Notes: generated from the letters alone by a model not told the origin. Positions 1 through 5,254 are shown, numbered from the stretch's first letter. The stretch is DNA of 5,844 bases from Smithella sp. (GCA_012797505.1 JAAZOZ010000225.1:1-5844); one strand, 5' to 3'. Numbers and translations are program-made.

Positions 1-1011
1 AAGGGAGCGCTGGCCGCCTATGTCGGGGCATTCAACGCCCTGGTGAAAGATCCGAAGGTGGATGTTCTTTTCATGCACTTCTTCATCGGCCTCTATCCCA
101 ACTACGACCGGCTGAAAATTTTCAAAGAGGCGGCGGATCGTGAAGGAAAAGTATTGATTCTCTGGGTCATCGGCCGGCGCGACGCGCTTCGGGCCTTCAA
201 ACGCGAGGCCCAGGAGTGCGGAATCCCCGCCCACGGAGAGCTGTTCCGCGCGGTCGAGTGCCTGGCGGCCGCCTCCCGCTACAGGCCGCGCAAAAAAACG
301 CCGTCCCTGACCGCCGCCTCACGGGCCACACTGCCGCCCAAGGCAACGGCGATTCTTGCCGCCTGCCCCGGTCTCGTCTGGGATGAATACGACAGCAAGA
401 ACCTGCTCAAAATCTTCGGCGTCCCGACCGTGAAAGAAAAAATTGTTCTTTCGGCGACAGGGGCAGTTGCCGCCGCCCGCGAAATCGGCTTCCCCATTGT
501 CCTCAAGGGACTGGCCGAAGGTCAGGCGCACAAAACGGAATCGGGGCTGGTCCGGCTGGGCCTGTCATCCGCCTCAGAAATTCGGGGCGCCTTTGCCGAT
601 CTGACAAGAAAGCTGAAGGGAAAAGGAAGAATTCTTCTGCAAAAGCAGATGCCTGCGGAATATGAACTGATTGCCGGCGTATTGCGCGATTCTCAGTTCG
701 GCCCCTGCGTGATGTTCGGCCTGGGCGGCATTTTTGCCGAACTGCAGAAGGACGTCGTCTTCGCGCCCGCCCCTCTTTCCACATCGACCGCCCGGGAGCT
801 GATCGGACGCATCTCCGGCCGGAAACTGCTCGCGGGCTTCCGCGGCCGAAAACCGCTGGATTTGAAAATCATGGCGGACATTCTCGTCAACCTGGGCAAC
901 CTCGCCTGCGCCTGCCCGGACATCGGCCAGATCGACGTCAACCCGCTTGTGGTCTATCGCGGGAAGCCCGTTGCGGTCGATGCGACAGTCGTGAGGGGTA
1001 ATGGGTCATAG
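1..1011 (+). CDS. Acyl-CoA synthetase (NDP-forming), C-terminal part with ATP-grasp domain; 5' end outside window
   Basis: The reading frame is open from base 1, so this is the last 336 residues of a longer protein; the GTG at 43 is an internal Val. Enzymes of this family interconvert acyl-CoA plus ADP and Pi with free acid, CoA and ATP in the cytoplasm, and full-length fused forms are near 700 aa. The first ~80 residues look like the end of the succinyl-CoA-ligase-like domain (VDVLFMHFF). From about residue 125 an ATP-grasp_5 domain follows: FPIVLKG, then AHKTESGLVRLGL whose His (codon 529-531) matches the beta-subunit phosphohistidine loop, then GPCVMFGLGGIFAEL, and finally IDVNPLVV, the usual metal-binding end. 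The alpha-type catalytic His would lie upstream and cannot be checked. The acyl substrate cannot be read from sequence. The gene is clearly more GC-rich than the TA genes that follow. The last four codons (GNGS) and the TAG stop fall inside a heptamer repeat array, so the native C-terminus may have been altered. Confidence 0.93.
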   Translation, partial: KGALAAYVGAFNALVKDPKVDVLFMHFFIGLYPNYDRLKIFKEAADREGKVLILWVIGRRDALRAFKREAQECGIPAHGELFRAVECLAAASRYRPRKKTPSLTAASRATLPPKATAILAACPGLVWDEYDSKNLLKIFGVPTVKEKIVLSATGAVAAAREIGFPIVLKGLAEGQAHKTESGLVRLGLSSASEIRGAFADLTRKLKGKGRILLQKQMPAEYELIAGVLRDSQFGPCVMFGLGGIFAELQKDVVFAPAPLSTSTARELIGRISGRKLLAGFRGRKPLDLKIMADILVNLGNLACACPDIGQIDVNPLVVYRGKPVAVDATVVRGNGS

Positions 1012-1080
1012 GCAATAGGCGAGGGGCAATGGGCGGTAGGGGAAAAGCTCATGGCTCATGGCTCATGGCTCATGGCTGGT
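996..1080 (+). repeat. Degenerate heptamer array over the synthetase stop codon
   Basis: Twelve 7-nt units can be read in almost continuous register, with one extra base at 1045. The first seven (996-1044) follow roughly RGGYNAT, for example GGGTCAT and AGGCAAT. The last five (1046-1080) include three exact GGCTCAT copies. The synthetase stop TAG (1009-1011) spans the second and third units. The purine-rich strand is in the gene's sense. There are no uniform spacers, so this is not a CRISPR. Confidence 0.8.
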
Positions 1081-1122
1081 GCCTTTCGACGTGCTTAGGG
1101 GGACAAGAACATGCGAGAGACA

Positions 1123-1147
1123 ATAGGTATAATGTATGGAATGGTGC
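1123..1147 (+). repeat. Short fragment of the same repeat family
   Basis: This stretch between the heptamer array and the 3' end of hicA contains GTATAATGTATGG (1127-1139). The exact reverse complement occurs at 5786-5798 inside the right-edge array. Together with ATGG/ATGGTG steps it looks like a decayed end of the 996-1080 array. The TATAAT inside it resembles a -10 box, but no gene follows on the plus strand. Confidence 0.45.
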
Positions 1148-1167
1148 AAATTGTTTCGTCAAAGGAG

Positions 1168-1395
1168 CTATTTTTTGTAAGACAAAAACTCTTCTATGTT
1201 CATTCCTATATCGTGGGCAATCTGACGCAGAAGAATTGGAGAGATATCTCTTCCCTTGTGAAATGGTACAGTTGTGCCCCTACCGTCCGGGTGTCTGAAC
1301 TGCTTATGACTGCCCTTCTGCCGCGTTTCTGAAAACCCCAATCTTTCAAGAATAGCGGCGGTTTCCGCAGGTTTCAAAACAGGAATTATTCCCAT
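1168..1395 (-). CDS. hicA: HicA-family mRNA interferase toxin
   Basis: This is a 75-aa protein of usual HicA length. HicA toxins are small double-stranded-RNA-binding-domain-like RNases that cleave mRNA and are neutralised by HicB. The family signature is clear: PVLKPAETAAILERLGF at the N-terminus, GSHKQFRHPDG with the catalytic His at residue 30, TTVPFHKGRDIS in the middle, and LLRQIAHDIGMNIEEFL at the end. The start at 1395 gives the usual spacing before the PVLKP motif. It lies 2 nt after the hicB stop, and the GAGG at that junction abuts the ATG, so translation is probably coupled to hicB. Upstream-antitoxin order is one of the known arrangements of this family. No obvious terminator follows; the 3' end faces the synthetase and its repeat array. 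The toxin appears intact. Confidence 0.93.
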   Translation of the reverse strand: MGIIPVLKPAETAAILERLGFSETRQKGSHKQFRHPDGRGTTVPFHKGRDISPILLRQIAHDIGMNIEEFLSYKK

Positions 1396-1397
1396 CC

Positions 1398-1613
1398 TCA
1401 GGCCACTACAACATTTTGTGTGCCGACAAATTCGGACTCAAGTCTCGGTTCCGCATCATCAAGAAGCATCTCAATGACTTCTTTCAGATTATCGTTTAGT
1501 TCGTCCAGGGTAGCGCCCTGAGAATGAGCCCCGGGGAAACCCGGAACATAACCCACGTACAAACGCGTGGCCGGGCATTTTTCAACAATGGCAGTAAATG
1601 TTCTCATAAGCAT
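1398..1613 (-). CDS. hicB: HicB-family antitoxin (short form)
   Basis: This is a 71-aa protein with the partially degraded RNase-H-like HicB fold: an N-terminal strand (RTFTAIVEK), YVGYVPGFPGAHSQGATLDE, and the helix LNDNLKEVIEMLLDD. It binds and blocks the HicA toxin encoded 2 nt downstream. The protein ends in FVGTQNVVVA, straight after this domain. It therefore lacks the C-terminal ribbon-helix-helix or HTH domain that longer HicB proteins use to bind their own promoter. Two in-frame ATGs are possible: 1613, about 5 nt from an AAGGGG core, and 1607 (Met3), at a longer spacing. A G-rich Shine-Dalgarno lies at about 1616-1625. The second start aligns better with family members beginning M-R/K-x-F. 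No clear promoter was found upstream. Confidence 0.9.
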   Translation of the reverse strand: MLMRTFTAIVEKCPATRLYVGYVPGFPGAHSQGATLDELNDNLKEVIEMLLDDAEPRLESEFVGTQNVVVA

Positions 1614-1668
1614 ATCCCCCCCTTAACCTATCGGAAAATTCCTCACTTTTTTGATGATGCGTAATATA

Positions 1669-1690
1669 TTATTTTTGCGACAAAAAATAA
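1669..1690. repeat. AT-rich perfect inverted repeat between divergent TA operons
   Basis: Arms TTATTTTT (1669-1676) and AAAAATAA (1683-1690) are perfect 8-bp complements around a 6-nt centre. The repeat lies about 56 bp upstream of hicB and about 125 bp upstream of the DUF433 gene. It could be a protein-binding site for either operon. In DNA this AT-rich, a chance origin is also plausible. Confidence 0.4.
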
Positions 1691-1722
1691 AGGGATGATT
1701 TAAGAATTTCCAAAGTTAAATC

Positions 1723-1750
1723 TTGATATTTGTATGACTTGGCCTATAAT
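1723..1750 (+). promoter_or_regulatory. Predicted sigma70-type promoter of the DUF433/DUF5615 operon
   Basis: TTGATA (1723-1728) and TATAAT (1745-1750) are separated by 16 nt, giving a near-consensus promoter. Transcription would start near 1757 and leave a leader of about 57 nt before the ATG at 1814. A second TATAAT at 1783-1788 lacks a good -35 at the proper distance. Confidence 0.6.
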
Positions 1751-1803
1751 AACGTCAAAATAAAGGCAAAAAATAAATGTCGTATAATCCGTCAAGATAA
1801 AGG
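1745..1803 (+). repeat. Direct repeat duplicating the -10 box and leader
   Basis: Copy 1 is 1745-1766 and copy 2 is 1783-1803. Both begin with TATAAT and contain CGTCARATAAAGG, reading A or G after CGTCA. About 19 of 22 positions match, with one gap. Copy 2 runs into the Shine-Dalgarno AAAGGAGG (1799-1806). Candidate roles are tandem operator half-sites for the downstream HTH-type antitoxin, or simple local duplication. Confidence 0.55.
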
Positions 1804-1813
1804 AGGTTAATGC

Positions 1814-2044
1814 ATGAACTTTTCACGAATAACCATTAACCACAATCAAATGAATGGAATGCCTTGTATCCGTGGTTTAAGGATTCCCGTAGCCACGATT
1901 GTTGCTATGGTGGCGGAAGGGATGAATAATGAGGAAATCCTGGCTGCCTATCCCGATCTTGAAAATGATGATATTGCCGAGTCCCTGCGGTATGCGGCGG
2001 AAGCTCTCCGCGAACGAGAATTACCGCTGGTAATGCATGCATGA
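1814..2044 (+). CDS. DUF433-family antitoxin (COG2442-like)
   Basis: This 76-aa protein has the DUF433 pattern: RITINHNQMNGMPCIRG, then LRIPVATIVAMVAEGMNNEE, then ILAAYPDLENDDIAESLRYAA. The central part forms a winged/HTH-like DNA-binding fold. Members pair with DUF5615 PIN-like toxins, neutralise them and are expected to autorepress. The start is fixed by a full Shine-Dalgarno (AAAGGAGG, 1799-1806) 7 nt before the ATG at 1814; an ATG at 1810 is out of frame. The stop overlaps the next start as ATGA (2041-2044), so toxin translation is coupled. The duplicated -10/leader just upstream is a candidate operator. The protein appears full length. Confidence 0.93.
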   Translation: MNFSRITINHNQMNGMPCIRGLRIPVATIVAMVAEGMNNEEILAAYPDLENDDIAESLRYAAEALRERELPLVMHA

Positions 2045-2415
2045 ATTTCCTGATCGATAATGCCTTATCACCGCAGGTCCCCATCGGATTGAAACAGGCG
2101 GGATACGATAGTGTACATGTCCGCGATTATGGAATGCAAAGTGCGTCTGATACAGAGATCTTGGCACGCGCTCTCAATGAAAATCGCATAATTGTTTCAG
2201 CGGATACCGATTTCGGAACGTTGCTTGCGTGCAATACAGAAAACAAACCTTCCTTCATTTTATTTCGAGGCATGAAAACGCGCCGACCGGAAACACAGTT
2301 GCAAATCCTGCTGGTAAACCTGCCAAATCTAAAAGAATTTCTGGAAAATGGTTGTGTTGTTGTGTTTGATCAAAACAGAATCCGTGTACGCAACCTGCCG
2401 ATAAACAACGGCTGA
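2041..2415 (+). CDS. DUF5615-family PIN-like toxin (putative RNase, COG4634-like)
   Basis: This 124-aa protein has the acidic residues of the PIN-like Mut7-C/DUF5615 fold: Asp6 in FLIDNALSP, Asp37 and Glu39 in ASDTEIL, and Asp55/Asp57 in VSADTDFG. LIDN, SADTDFG and the strand SFILFRG are typical of the family. These acidic groups would bind metal for endonucleolytic RNA cleavage. The specific RNA target is unknown. The gene overlaps its DUF433 antitoxin gene by 4 nt and so depends on upstream translation. No mutation of the acidic residues or truncation is seen, so the module is probably active. No strong plus-strand terminator follows; a hairpin at 2552-2573 has only a weak T tract on this strand. 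Confidence 0.92.
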   Translation: MNFLIDNALSPQVPIGLKQAGYDSVHVRDYGMQSASDTEILARALNENRIIVSADTDFGTLLACNTENKPSFILFRGMKTRRPETQLQILLVNLPNLKEFLENGCVVVFDQNRIRVRNLPINNG

Positions 2416-2544
2416 CTAGGTATTTTATGACTGCTACAAACCAGCATTGACCAAAGCTGGCAGCTTCTAAACCAATTTGGTTGTTGCCTTCGTTAATAAT
2501 CGTTCATTTCTAAAAATAATCAGGCGCTGTCCCTATTTTTCATT
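2416..2544. other. Intergenic region between toxin gene and porin terminator
   Basis: No gene is seen. Two small hairpin candidates occur: CCAGC (2441-2445) with GCTGG (2456-2460), and AACCA (2470-2474) with TGGTT (2478-2482). Neither has a T tract. The phrase CGCTGTCCCTATTTTTC (2525-2541) resembles palindromic repeat ends often seen near REP-associated transposases. That resemblance is from memory and weak. Confidence 0.4.
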
Positions 2545-2573
2545 AAAAAAACCCGGCGGGTTTCCCCGCCGGG
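2545..2573 (-). terminator. Rho-independent terminator of the porin gene
   Basis: CCCGGCGGG (2552-2560) pairs perfectly with CCCGCCGGG (2565-2573) around a TTTC/GAAA-type loop. On the minus strand the 9-bp GC stem is followed by seven T residues (2551-2545), giving a strong intrinsic terminator. It lies about 58 nt past the porin stop. On the plus strand only CTCGTTTT follows, so bidirectional action would be weaker. Confidence 0.88.
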
Positions 2574-2583
2574 CTCGTTTTAA

Positions 2584-2632
2584 CCTTCAGACTTCAGCCT
2601 TCGGCCTTCAGTCTTTTTTCTTCAGCTTCCGC
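2584..2632 (-). repeat. Heptamer array (CCTTCAG type) abutting the porin stop codon
   Basis: Seven units fit an unbroken 7-nt register, including CCTTCAG twice plus ACTTCAG, CCTTCGG and TCTTCAG. The last unit touches the porin stop (2632-2634). In the porin's sense the units read CTGAAGG, which is purine-rich and contains TGA. The array fills the space between the stop codon and the terminator. Confidence 0.75.
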
Positions 2633-4029
2633 TAGAAAGTCAGGGTCAGCTTGTTGATGACCATGAAATTGTCATCAACGTCTTGACCGGCAGCAGCCGT
2701 GCCTGTGTAATAATCACCGACTATCCAGTAACCGCCGCCCAGCATATAGGACAGGTTGTTGGTGATCTTGTAGGTTGCGGTCAGATCGATTTCGTAACCA
2801 TATTCTCTGCTGTCCCAGACCGCTTGCGGAGTCTTATCCGCGGTAGCATAAGAAACGGACGCCATGATGTCCAGCTTGTCGATCGGCCGCACACCGGCGC
2901 GCAACTGGCCGAAATAAGCGTTGGTCATCACACCGCCATTAGATGAGCCGTTATAACCGCCCTGTCTGCCTACCCAGTAGGTCAAATCATTGTTGAACAT
3001 GATCAGGCAGGGATTGTAGTCGAGACCGCCGCCAAGAACGCCGCCTTCCGCCTCATCTTTCGTGTCGGGATCATCGCCGGAAACATAAGCCAGTGAACCG
3101 CCGACATAGAACTTGCCGAAATCGACCGTGGCGTCAATCCACGCGGTAAGTTGACTCAGGTCAACATCTGGAGGATTACCTAGCAGAGCTCTGTTTCCTT
3201 CCCATGACTGTTCACCATACAGGTAATAGATTTGAGCCTGCAGAGCGACCGGGCCGAGCTTCGCCTTGACGTAGGGAGTAGTAATCAAACCATCCCACGT
3301 AAAACCCGCATCCTGCGTAAGCGGAGTACTAGCGATGTTTCTGAACTGATTGTTTTTGATGTACTTGAACAGTAATCCGGCTTCTCCTGTCTTCCAGCTA
3401 TAAATGCCTGCAGCAGTATAGAAGCTCTGGTCTTTGTCGGCGTCGCCTAAGGGATTATTAACTGAGCGGCTCAATTCTTTGTCTTTGCCCGCCTGAAGGA
3501 TCAGCGTCAGGCCGCCGGTTTTGAAGTAATAAGCGATTTTACCCTTCGGATTTGAGGAGTTGCCCCATACGGTGCCCCATACATCATCAATCTGGTAACC
3601 GACATTAAACATACCGATCGGCGAAACGTAGCTGACATACAACAGGTCAAAAGCAACGTTTTCATTTTCAGATCTGGTGCCTGCCGACATCACATCCTGG
3701 GCGACTCCGGGAGCTGTTCTGTTGGCGCCCCAGGCTCTTTCCATAATGTCCGCGCGGGTAACAAGTTTGAGGCCCGGAGAAACAACAAAGTCGGTACCCA
3801 GGCGCAGTCTCTGGAAATAAAAGGCAGTGCTCGGACCTTCATCCACAAGTTTGGCTGGTGTGGTGAATGTAGCTGGAATGGTGTAACTAGTTTTATTTAC
3901 ATTTGTTCTATCCAGATACATGCCTGCCGCATAATACTCGCCGCTGAACTTTACATCAACGGCCATCGCTGACGCGCTGAAGGCGACAATCAGCCCCAGT
4001 GACAGCAAAACTAACCAAAATCTCTTCAT
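2632..4029 (-). CDS. Outer-membrane porin-like beta-barrel protein
   Basis: The protein has 465 aa. Residues 1-23 form a clear signal peptide: positive MKR, a hydrophobic core, and a probable signal-peptidase cut after SAMA. The mature part alternates hydrophobic and polar residues, is rich in Tyr, Gly and aromatic girdle residues, has few Cys and no long hydrophobic helix, and ends in LTLTF. A C-terminal Phe strand of this kind is the usual beta-barrel assembly signal. It is therefore expected to be inserted in the outer membrane and to act as a diffusion channel for small solutes; the substrate is unknown. I recognise the general type of a delta-proteobacterial porin, but not a named subfamily. 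A perfect AAGGAGG (4035-4041) 5 nt before the ATG, a TTGACA-type promoter and a strong terminator suggest a monocistronic, highly expressed gene. It separates TA modules on both sides but has no evident link to them. Confidence 0.85.
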   Translation of the reverse strand: MKRFWLVLLSLGLIVAFSASAMAVDVKFSGEYYAAGMYLDRTNVNKTSYTIPATFTTPAKLVDEGPSTAFYFQRLRLGTDFVVSPGLKLVTRADIMERAWGANRTAPGVAQDVMSAGTRSENENVAFDLLYVSYVSPIGMFNVGYQIDDVWGTVWGNSSNPKGKIAYYFKTGGLTLILQAGKDKELSRSVNNPLGDADKDQSFYTAAGIYSWKTGEAGLLFKYIKNNQFRNIASTPLTQDAGFTWDGLITTPYVKAKLGPVALQAQIYYLYGEQSWEGNRALLGNPPDVDLSQLTAWIDATVDFGKFYVGGSLAYVSGDDPDTKDEAEGGVLGGGLDYNPCLIMFNNDLTYWVGRQGGYNGSSNGGVMTNAYFGQLRAGVRPIDKLDIMASVSYATADKTPQAVWDSREYGYEIDLTATYKITNNLSYMLGGGYWIVGDYYTGTAAAGQDVDDNFMVINKLTLTF

Positions 4030-4034
4030 TTTTT

Positions 4035-4041
4035 CCTCCTT
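4035..4041 (-). promoter_or_regulatory. Ribosome binding site of the porin gene
   Basis: AAGGAGG on the minus strand, 5 nt before the ATG at 4029, fixes the porin start. This matches the signal peptide beginning at Met1. Confidence 0.85.
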
Positions 4042-4065
4042 AAATAAATAGAGTCAAAAAGTTTC

Positions 4066-4103
4066 CGCCTTTTTCGCAAAACGGGCATTTCTTGAAAAAG
4101 GCG
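4066..4103 (-). promoter_or_regulatory. Perfect 10-bp hairpin in the porin mRNA leader
   Basis: CGCCTTTTTC (4066-4075) and GAAAAAGGCG (4094-4103) are exact complements around an 18-nt loop. The stem ends about 24 nt before the Shine-Dalgarno, inside the roughly 125-nt leader. It could stabilise the mRNA or expose or mask a regulator site. It is not a terminator, because no T tract follows the stem in the transcript sense. Confidence 0.5.
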
Positions 4104-4161
4104 CTTCCACTTCCACCGCATATTCTGAGACCTAAACTCCGTCCTTCAAATATACGGCGTG

Positions 4162-4191
4162 AAACTAGCATCGGCTTCTTGTTCTTGTCAA
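4162..4191 (-). promoter_or_regulatory. Predicted promoter of the porin gene
   Basis: On the minus strand a consensus TTGACA (4191-4186) is followed after 18 nt by TAGTTT (4167-4162). This -10 box is preceded by TGC, giving an extended -10 (TGn). Transcription would start near 4155. Confidence 0.65.
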
Positions 4192-4551
4192 GATTTTTTT
4201 TCTGACATAAAATCCGCCTTGCTCGCCCGTTTTACTAGCAACACCAATGCCATTTTTTAAGGCAAGAATCAAAAAAACCATCAGCCCCTTTCCCAAATCC
4301 ATCCTAAGAATTTCCATTCCGAAAAAATTATTATATGGTATTGATATTATTAAATTATATTTTAAAGATTCCGGACGAAGAACGCTTCCGGACTGTTTTA
4401 TTTTTTACCACATCTGTTGCAGCAATGACAACAAATTACCGAAAAAGCTCTGGAGAGGGTATTTTTTGTGGTTTTTTTGCCACACCAGGAAAAAATAGGT
4501 GTGAGCAGGGACTGTCGCGTGACCTCGCGTGACCTTCAGGTTATTAGGTTA
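4192..4551. other. AT-rich intergenic DNA without a convincing gene
   Basis: Several open frames cross this stretch, but none has a Shine-Dalgarno, recognisable motif or protein-like composition. It holds an imperfect hairpin with TCCGGA at 4370-4375 and 4387-4392, followed by a T-rich run. It also holds a nested inverted pair, ATTTTTT (4461-4467) with AAAAAAT (4490-4496), enclosing TGTGG/CCACA. Either could be remains of palindromic repeats. The base composition differs sharply from the GC-rich synthetase gene. Confidence 0.5.
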
Positions 4552-4586
4552 TCCCCGAACAGTTCGAAAATCGGCACGTTCGGGGA
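4552..4586. repeat. Palindromic REP-like hairpin
   Basis: TCCCCGAAC (4552-4560) pairs perfectly with GTTCGGGGA (4578-4586) around a 17-nt loop. An inner GAAC-A-GTTC palindrome (4557-4565) is also present. The TCCCCGAAC style recalls REP-type palindromes of RAYT transposases, but no such transposase lies in the window. Confidence 0.5.
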
Positions 4587-4610
4587 CCGCGCCCTACAGC
4601 CTCGTTGCTC
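4576..4610 (+). repeat. Dispersed 35-nt repeat, copy 1
   Basis: About 29 of 35 bases match 5430-5464, including the exact run CCCTACAGCCTC. The first 21 nt can fold with GGCACG-type and CGCGCC-type arms (4573-4578 and 4588-4593). In copy 2 the matching arms carry a compensating base pair. Both copies lead straight into a heptamer array. Confidence 0.6.
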
Positions 4611-4656
4611 TCTTCCTCTCGCCTGTCTTTCTACTATGAGCGACGAGCTATCAGCT
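4601..4656. repeat. Heptamer array with strand switch
   Basis: Eight units keep one 7-nt register. They begin pyrimidine-rich (CTCGTTG, CTCTCTT) and end purine-rich (ATGAGCG, ACGAGCT), so the array is itself loosely inverted around about 4635. It lies upstream of brnT. Confidence 0.5.
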
Positions 4657-4700
4657 TTTTCTCATCTATTTTTATCCATACACAGACCCATACTATTGTA

Positions 4701-4729
4701 TTGCAAATATAACATCCGTCTGGTATGGT
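4701..4729 (+). promoter_or_regulatory. Candidate promoter of brnT, possibly leaderless
   Basis: TTGCAA (4701-4706), a 17-nt spacer and TATGGT (4724-4729) preceded by TGG (an extended -10) would start transcription close to the ATG at 4736. No good Shine-Dalgarno precedes that ATG, which fits a leaderless transcript. The -10 box is far from consensus, so this is tentative. Confidence 0.35.
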
Positions 4730-4735
4730 TAACAT

Positions 4736-5023
4736 ATGCAGAAGGCAACATTTGAATGGGACGAAGAAAAGAATGAAGAAAATCAATCCAAACATGGCAT
4801 TTCTTTTCTGACCGCTCAGCGGGCTTTTCTTGATCCTAACCGTGTTATCGCAAAAGACATTACCCATAGCACTGAAGAAGATCGCTATTATTGCATGGGC
4901 CGTGTCGATGAAGGCATTCTAACGGTAAGGTTTACATACCGTGGCAACGTAATTCGTATTTATGGCGCAGGTCATTGGAGAAAAGGAAAGAAAATCTATG
5001 AAGACAAAAACAAAATACACTGA
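4736..5023 (+). CDS. brnT: BrnT-family ribonuclease toxin (DUF497)
   Basis: This 95-aa protein has the BrnT signature: FEWDEEKNEENQSKHGISF at residues 6-24, a middle part with FLDPNRV and EEDRYYCMGRV, and ILTVRFTYRGNVIRIYGAG leading to WRKGKKIYE. BrnT is a RelE-like fold RNase that inhibits translation and is neutralised by BrnA. An in-frame TAA lies two codons upstream, so the ATG at 4736 is the first possible start. Its Shine-Dalgarno is poor. The C-terminal segment reads GAGHWRKGKKIYE rather than the commoner SARxAxxxERxxYE, which marks a distinct BrnT branch. The last 26 nt overlap the antitoxin gene in another frame. Toxin-first order is normal for this family. The toxin appears intact. 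Confidence 0.92.
   Translation: MQKATFEWDEEKNEENQSKHGISFLTAQRAFLDPNRVIAKDITHSTEEDRYYCMGRVDEGILTVRFTYRGNVIRIYGAGHWRKGKKIYEDKNKIH
4985..4990 (+). promoter_or_regulatory. Ribosome binding site deciding the brnA start
   Basis: GGAAAG (in the run AAAAGGAAAG) lies 7 nt before the ATG at 4998. An ATG at 4962 is in the same frame but has no such site and would add 12 residues coded deep inside brnT. The 4998 start is therefore preferred. Confidence 0.6.
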
Positions 5024-5237
5024 AGAACCTATGGGTGAGATCAACATCGTTGATGACTTTCTGCCGCCACCGGATAAGCTCGTACTTAAAGAAGATAATG
5101 TTAAAGTTACGCTATCTTTAAAAAAATCCAGTATCAACTTTTTCAAAGAACAGGCAAAGAATCAGAAAACTTCTTACCAGAAAATGATACGGGAAGTAGT
5201 GGACTGGTACGCTTCCCATTATCGAAAAAGCGCATGA
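4998..5237 (+). CDS. brnA: CopG/ribbon-helix-helix antitoxin partner of BrnT (BrnA-type)
   Basis: From the ATG at 4998 this is a 79-aa protein. An N-terminal tail carries INIVDDFLPPPDKLVLKED (residues 15-33), the likely toxin-binding stretch. It is followed by a ribbon-helix-helix unit: strand VKVTLSLKKSS, helix INFFKEQAKN, turn QKTSYQ, and helix KMIREVVDWYASHY. RHH proteins dimerise and bind operator DNA through the strand, so it should both neutralise BrnT and repress the operon. The start overlaps brnT by 26 nt. The sequence is closer to the CopG-type antitoxins seen with BrnT in anaerobes than to the founding Brucella BrnA. The gene symbol is therefore by partnership and only moderately certain. 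No terminator follows before the repeats from 5255. Confidence 0.88.
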   Translation: MKTKTKYTEEPMGEINIVDDFLPPPDKLVLKEDNVKVTLSLKKSSINFFKEQAKNQKTSYQKMIREVVDWYASHYRKSA

Positions 5238-5254
5238 TCAGATACCCTTTTTTG

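Noticed and set aside
996..1080. Possible CRISPR array
   Set aside because: The 7-nt units are contiguous and degenerate. There are no spacers of constant length and no cas genes in the window.
1111..1332. Plus-strand open frames opposite hicA
   Set aside because: They are antisense shadows of hicA, which has clear family motifs. They show no start signal or motif of their own.
2441..2482. Hairpins after the DUF5615 toxin gene as its terminator
   Set aside because: Both stems are 5 bp and neither is followed by a T tract.
4026..4088. 20-codon upstream frame whose stop overlaps the porin ATG as ATGA
   Set aside because: It has no Shine-Dalgarno, and it overlaps the leader hairpin. The porin has its own strong ribosome site, so this is most likely chance.
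4370..4400. Possible plus-strand terminator (TCCGGA pair then T-rich run)
   Set aside because: The stem is only 6 bp with an 11-nt loop, the T run is interrupted, and no plus-strand gene lies upstream.
4247..4532. Overlapping open frames in AT-rich DNA upstream of brnT
   Set aside because: They have no Shine-Dalgarno, no recognisable motif and low-complexity Lys/Phe/Ile-rich content, and they end in repeat sequence.
4468..4755. 95-codon plus-strand open frame
   Set aside because: It crosses a palindrome, a dispersed repeat and a heptamer array and overlaps the brnT start, so it is not protein-like.
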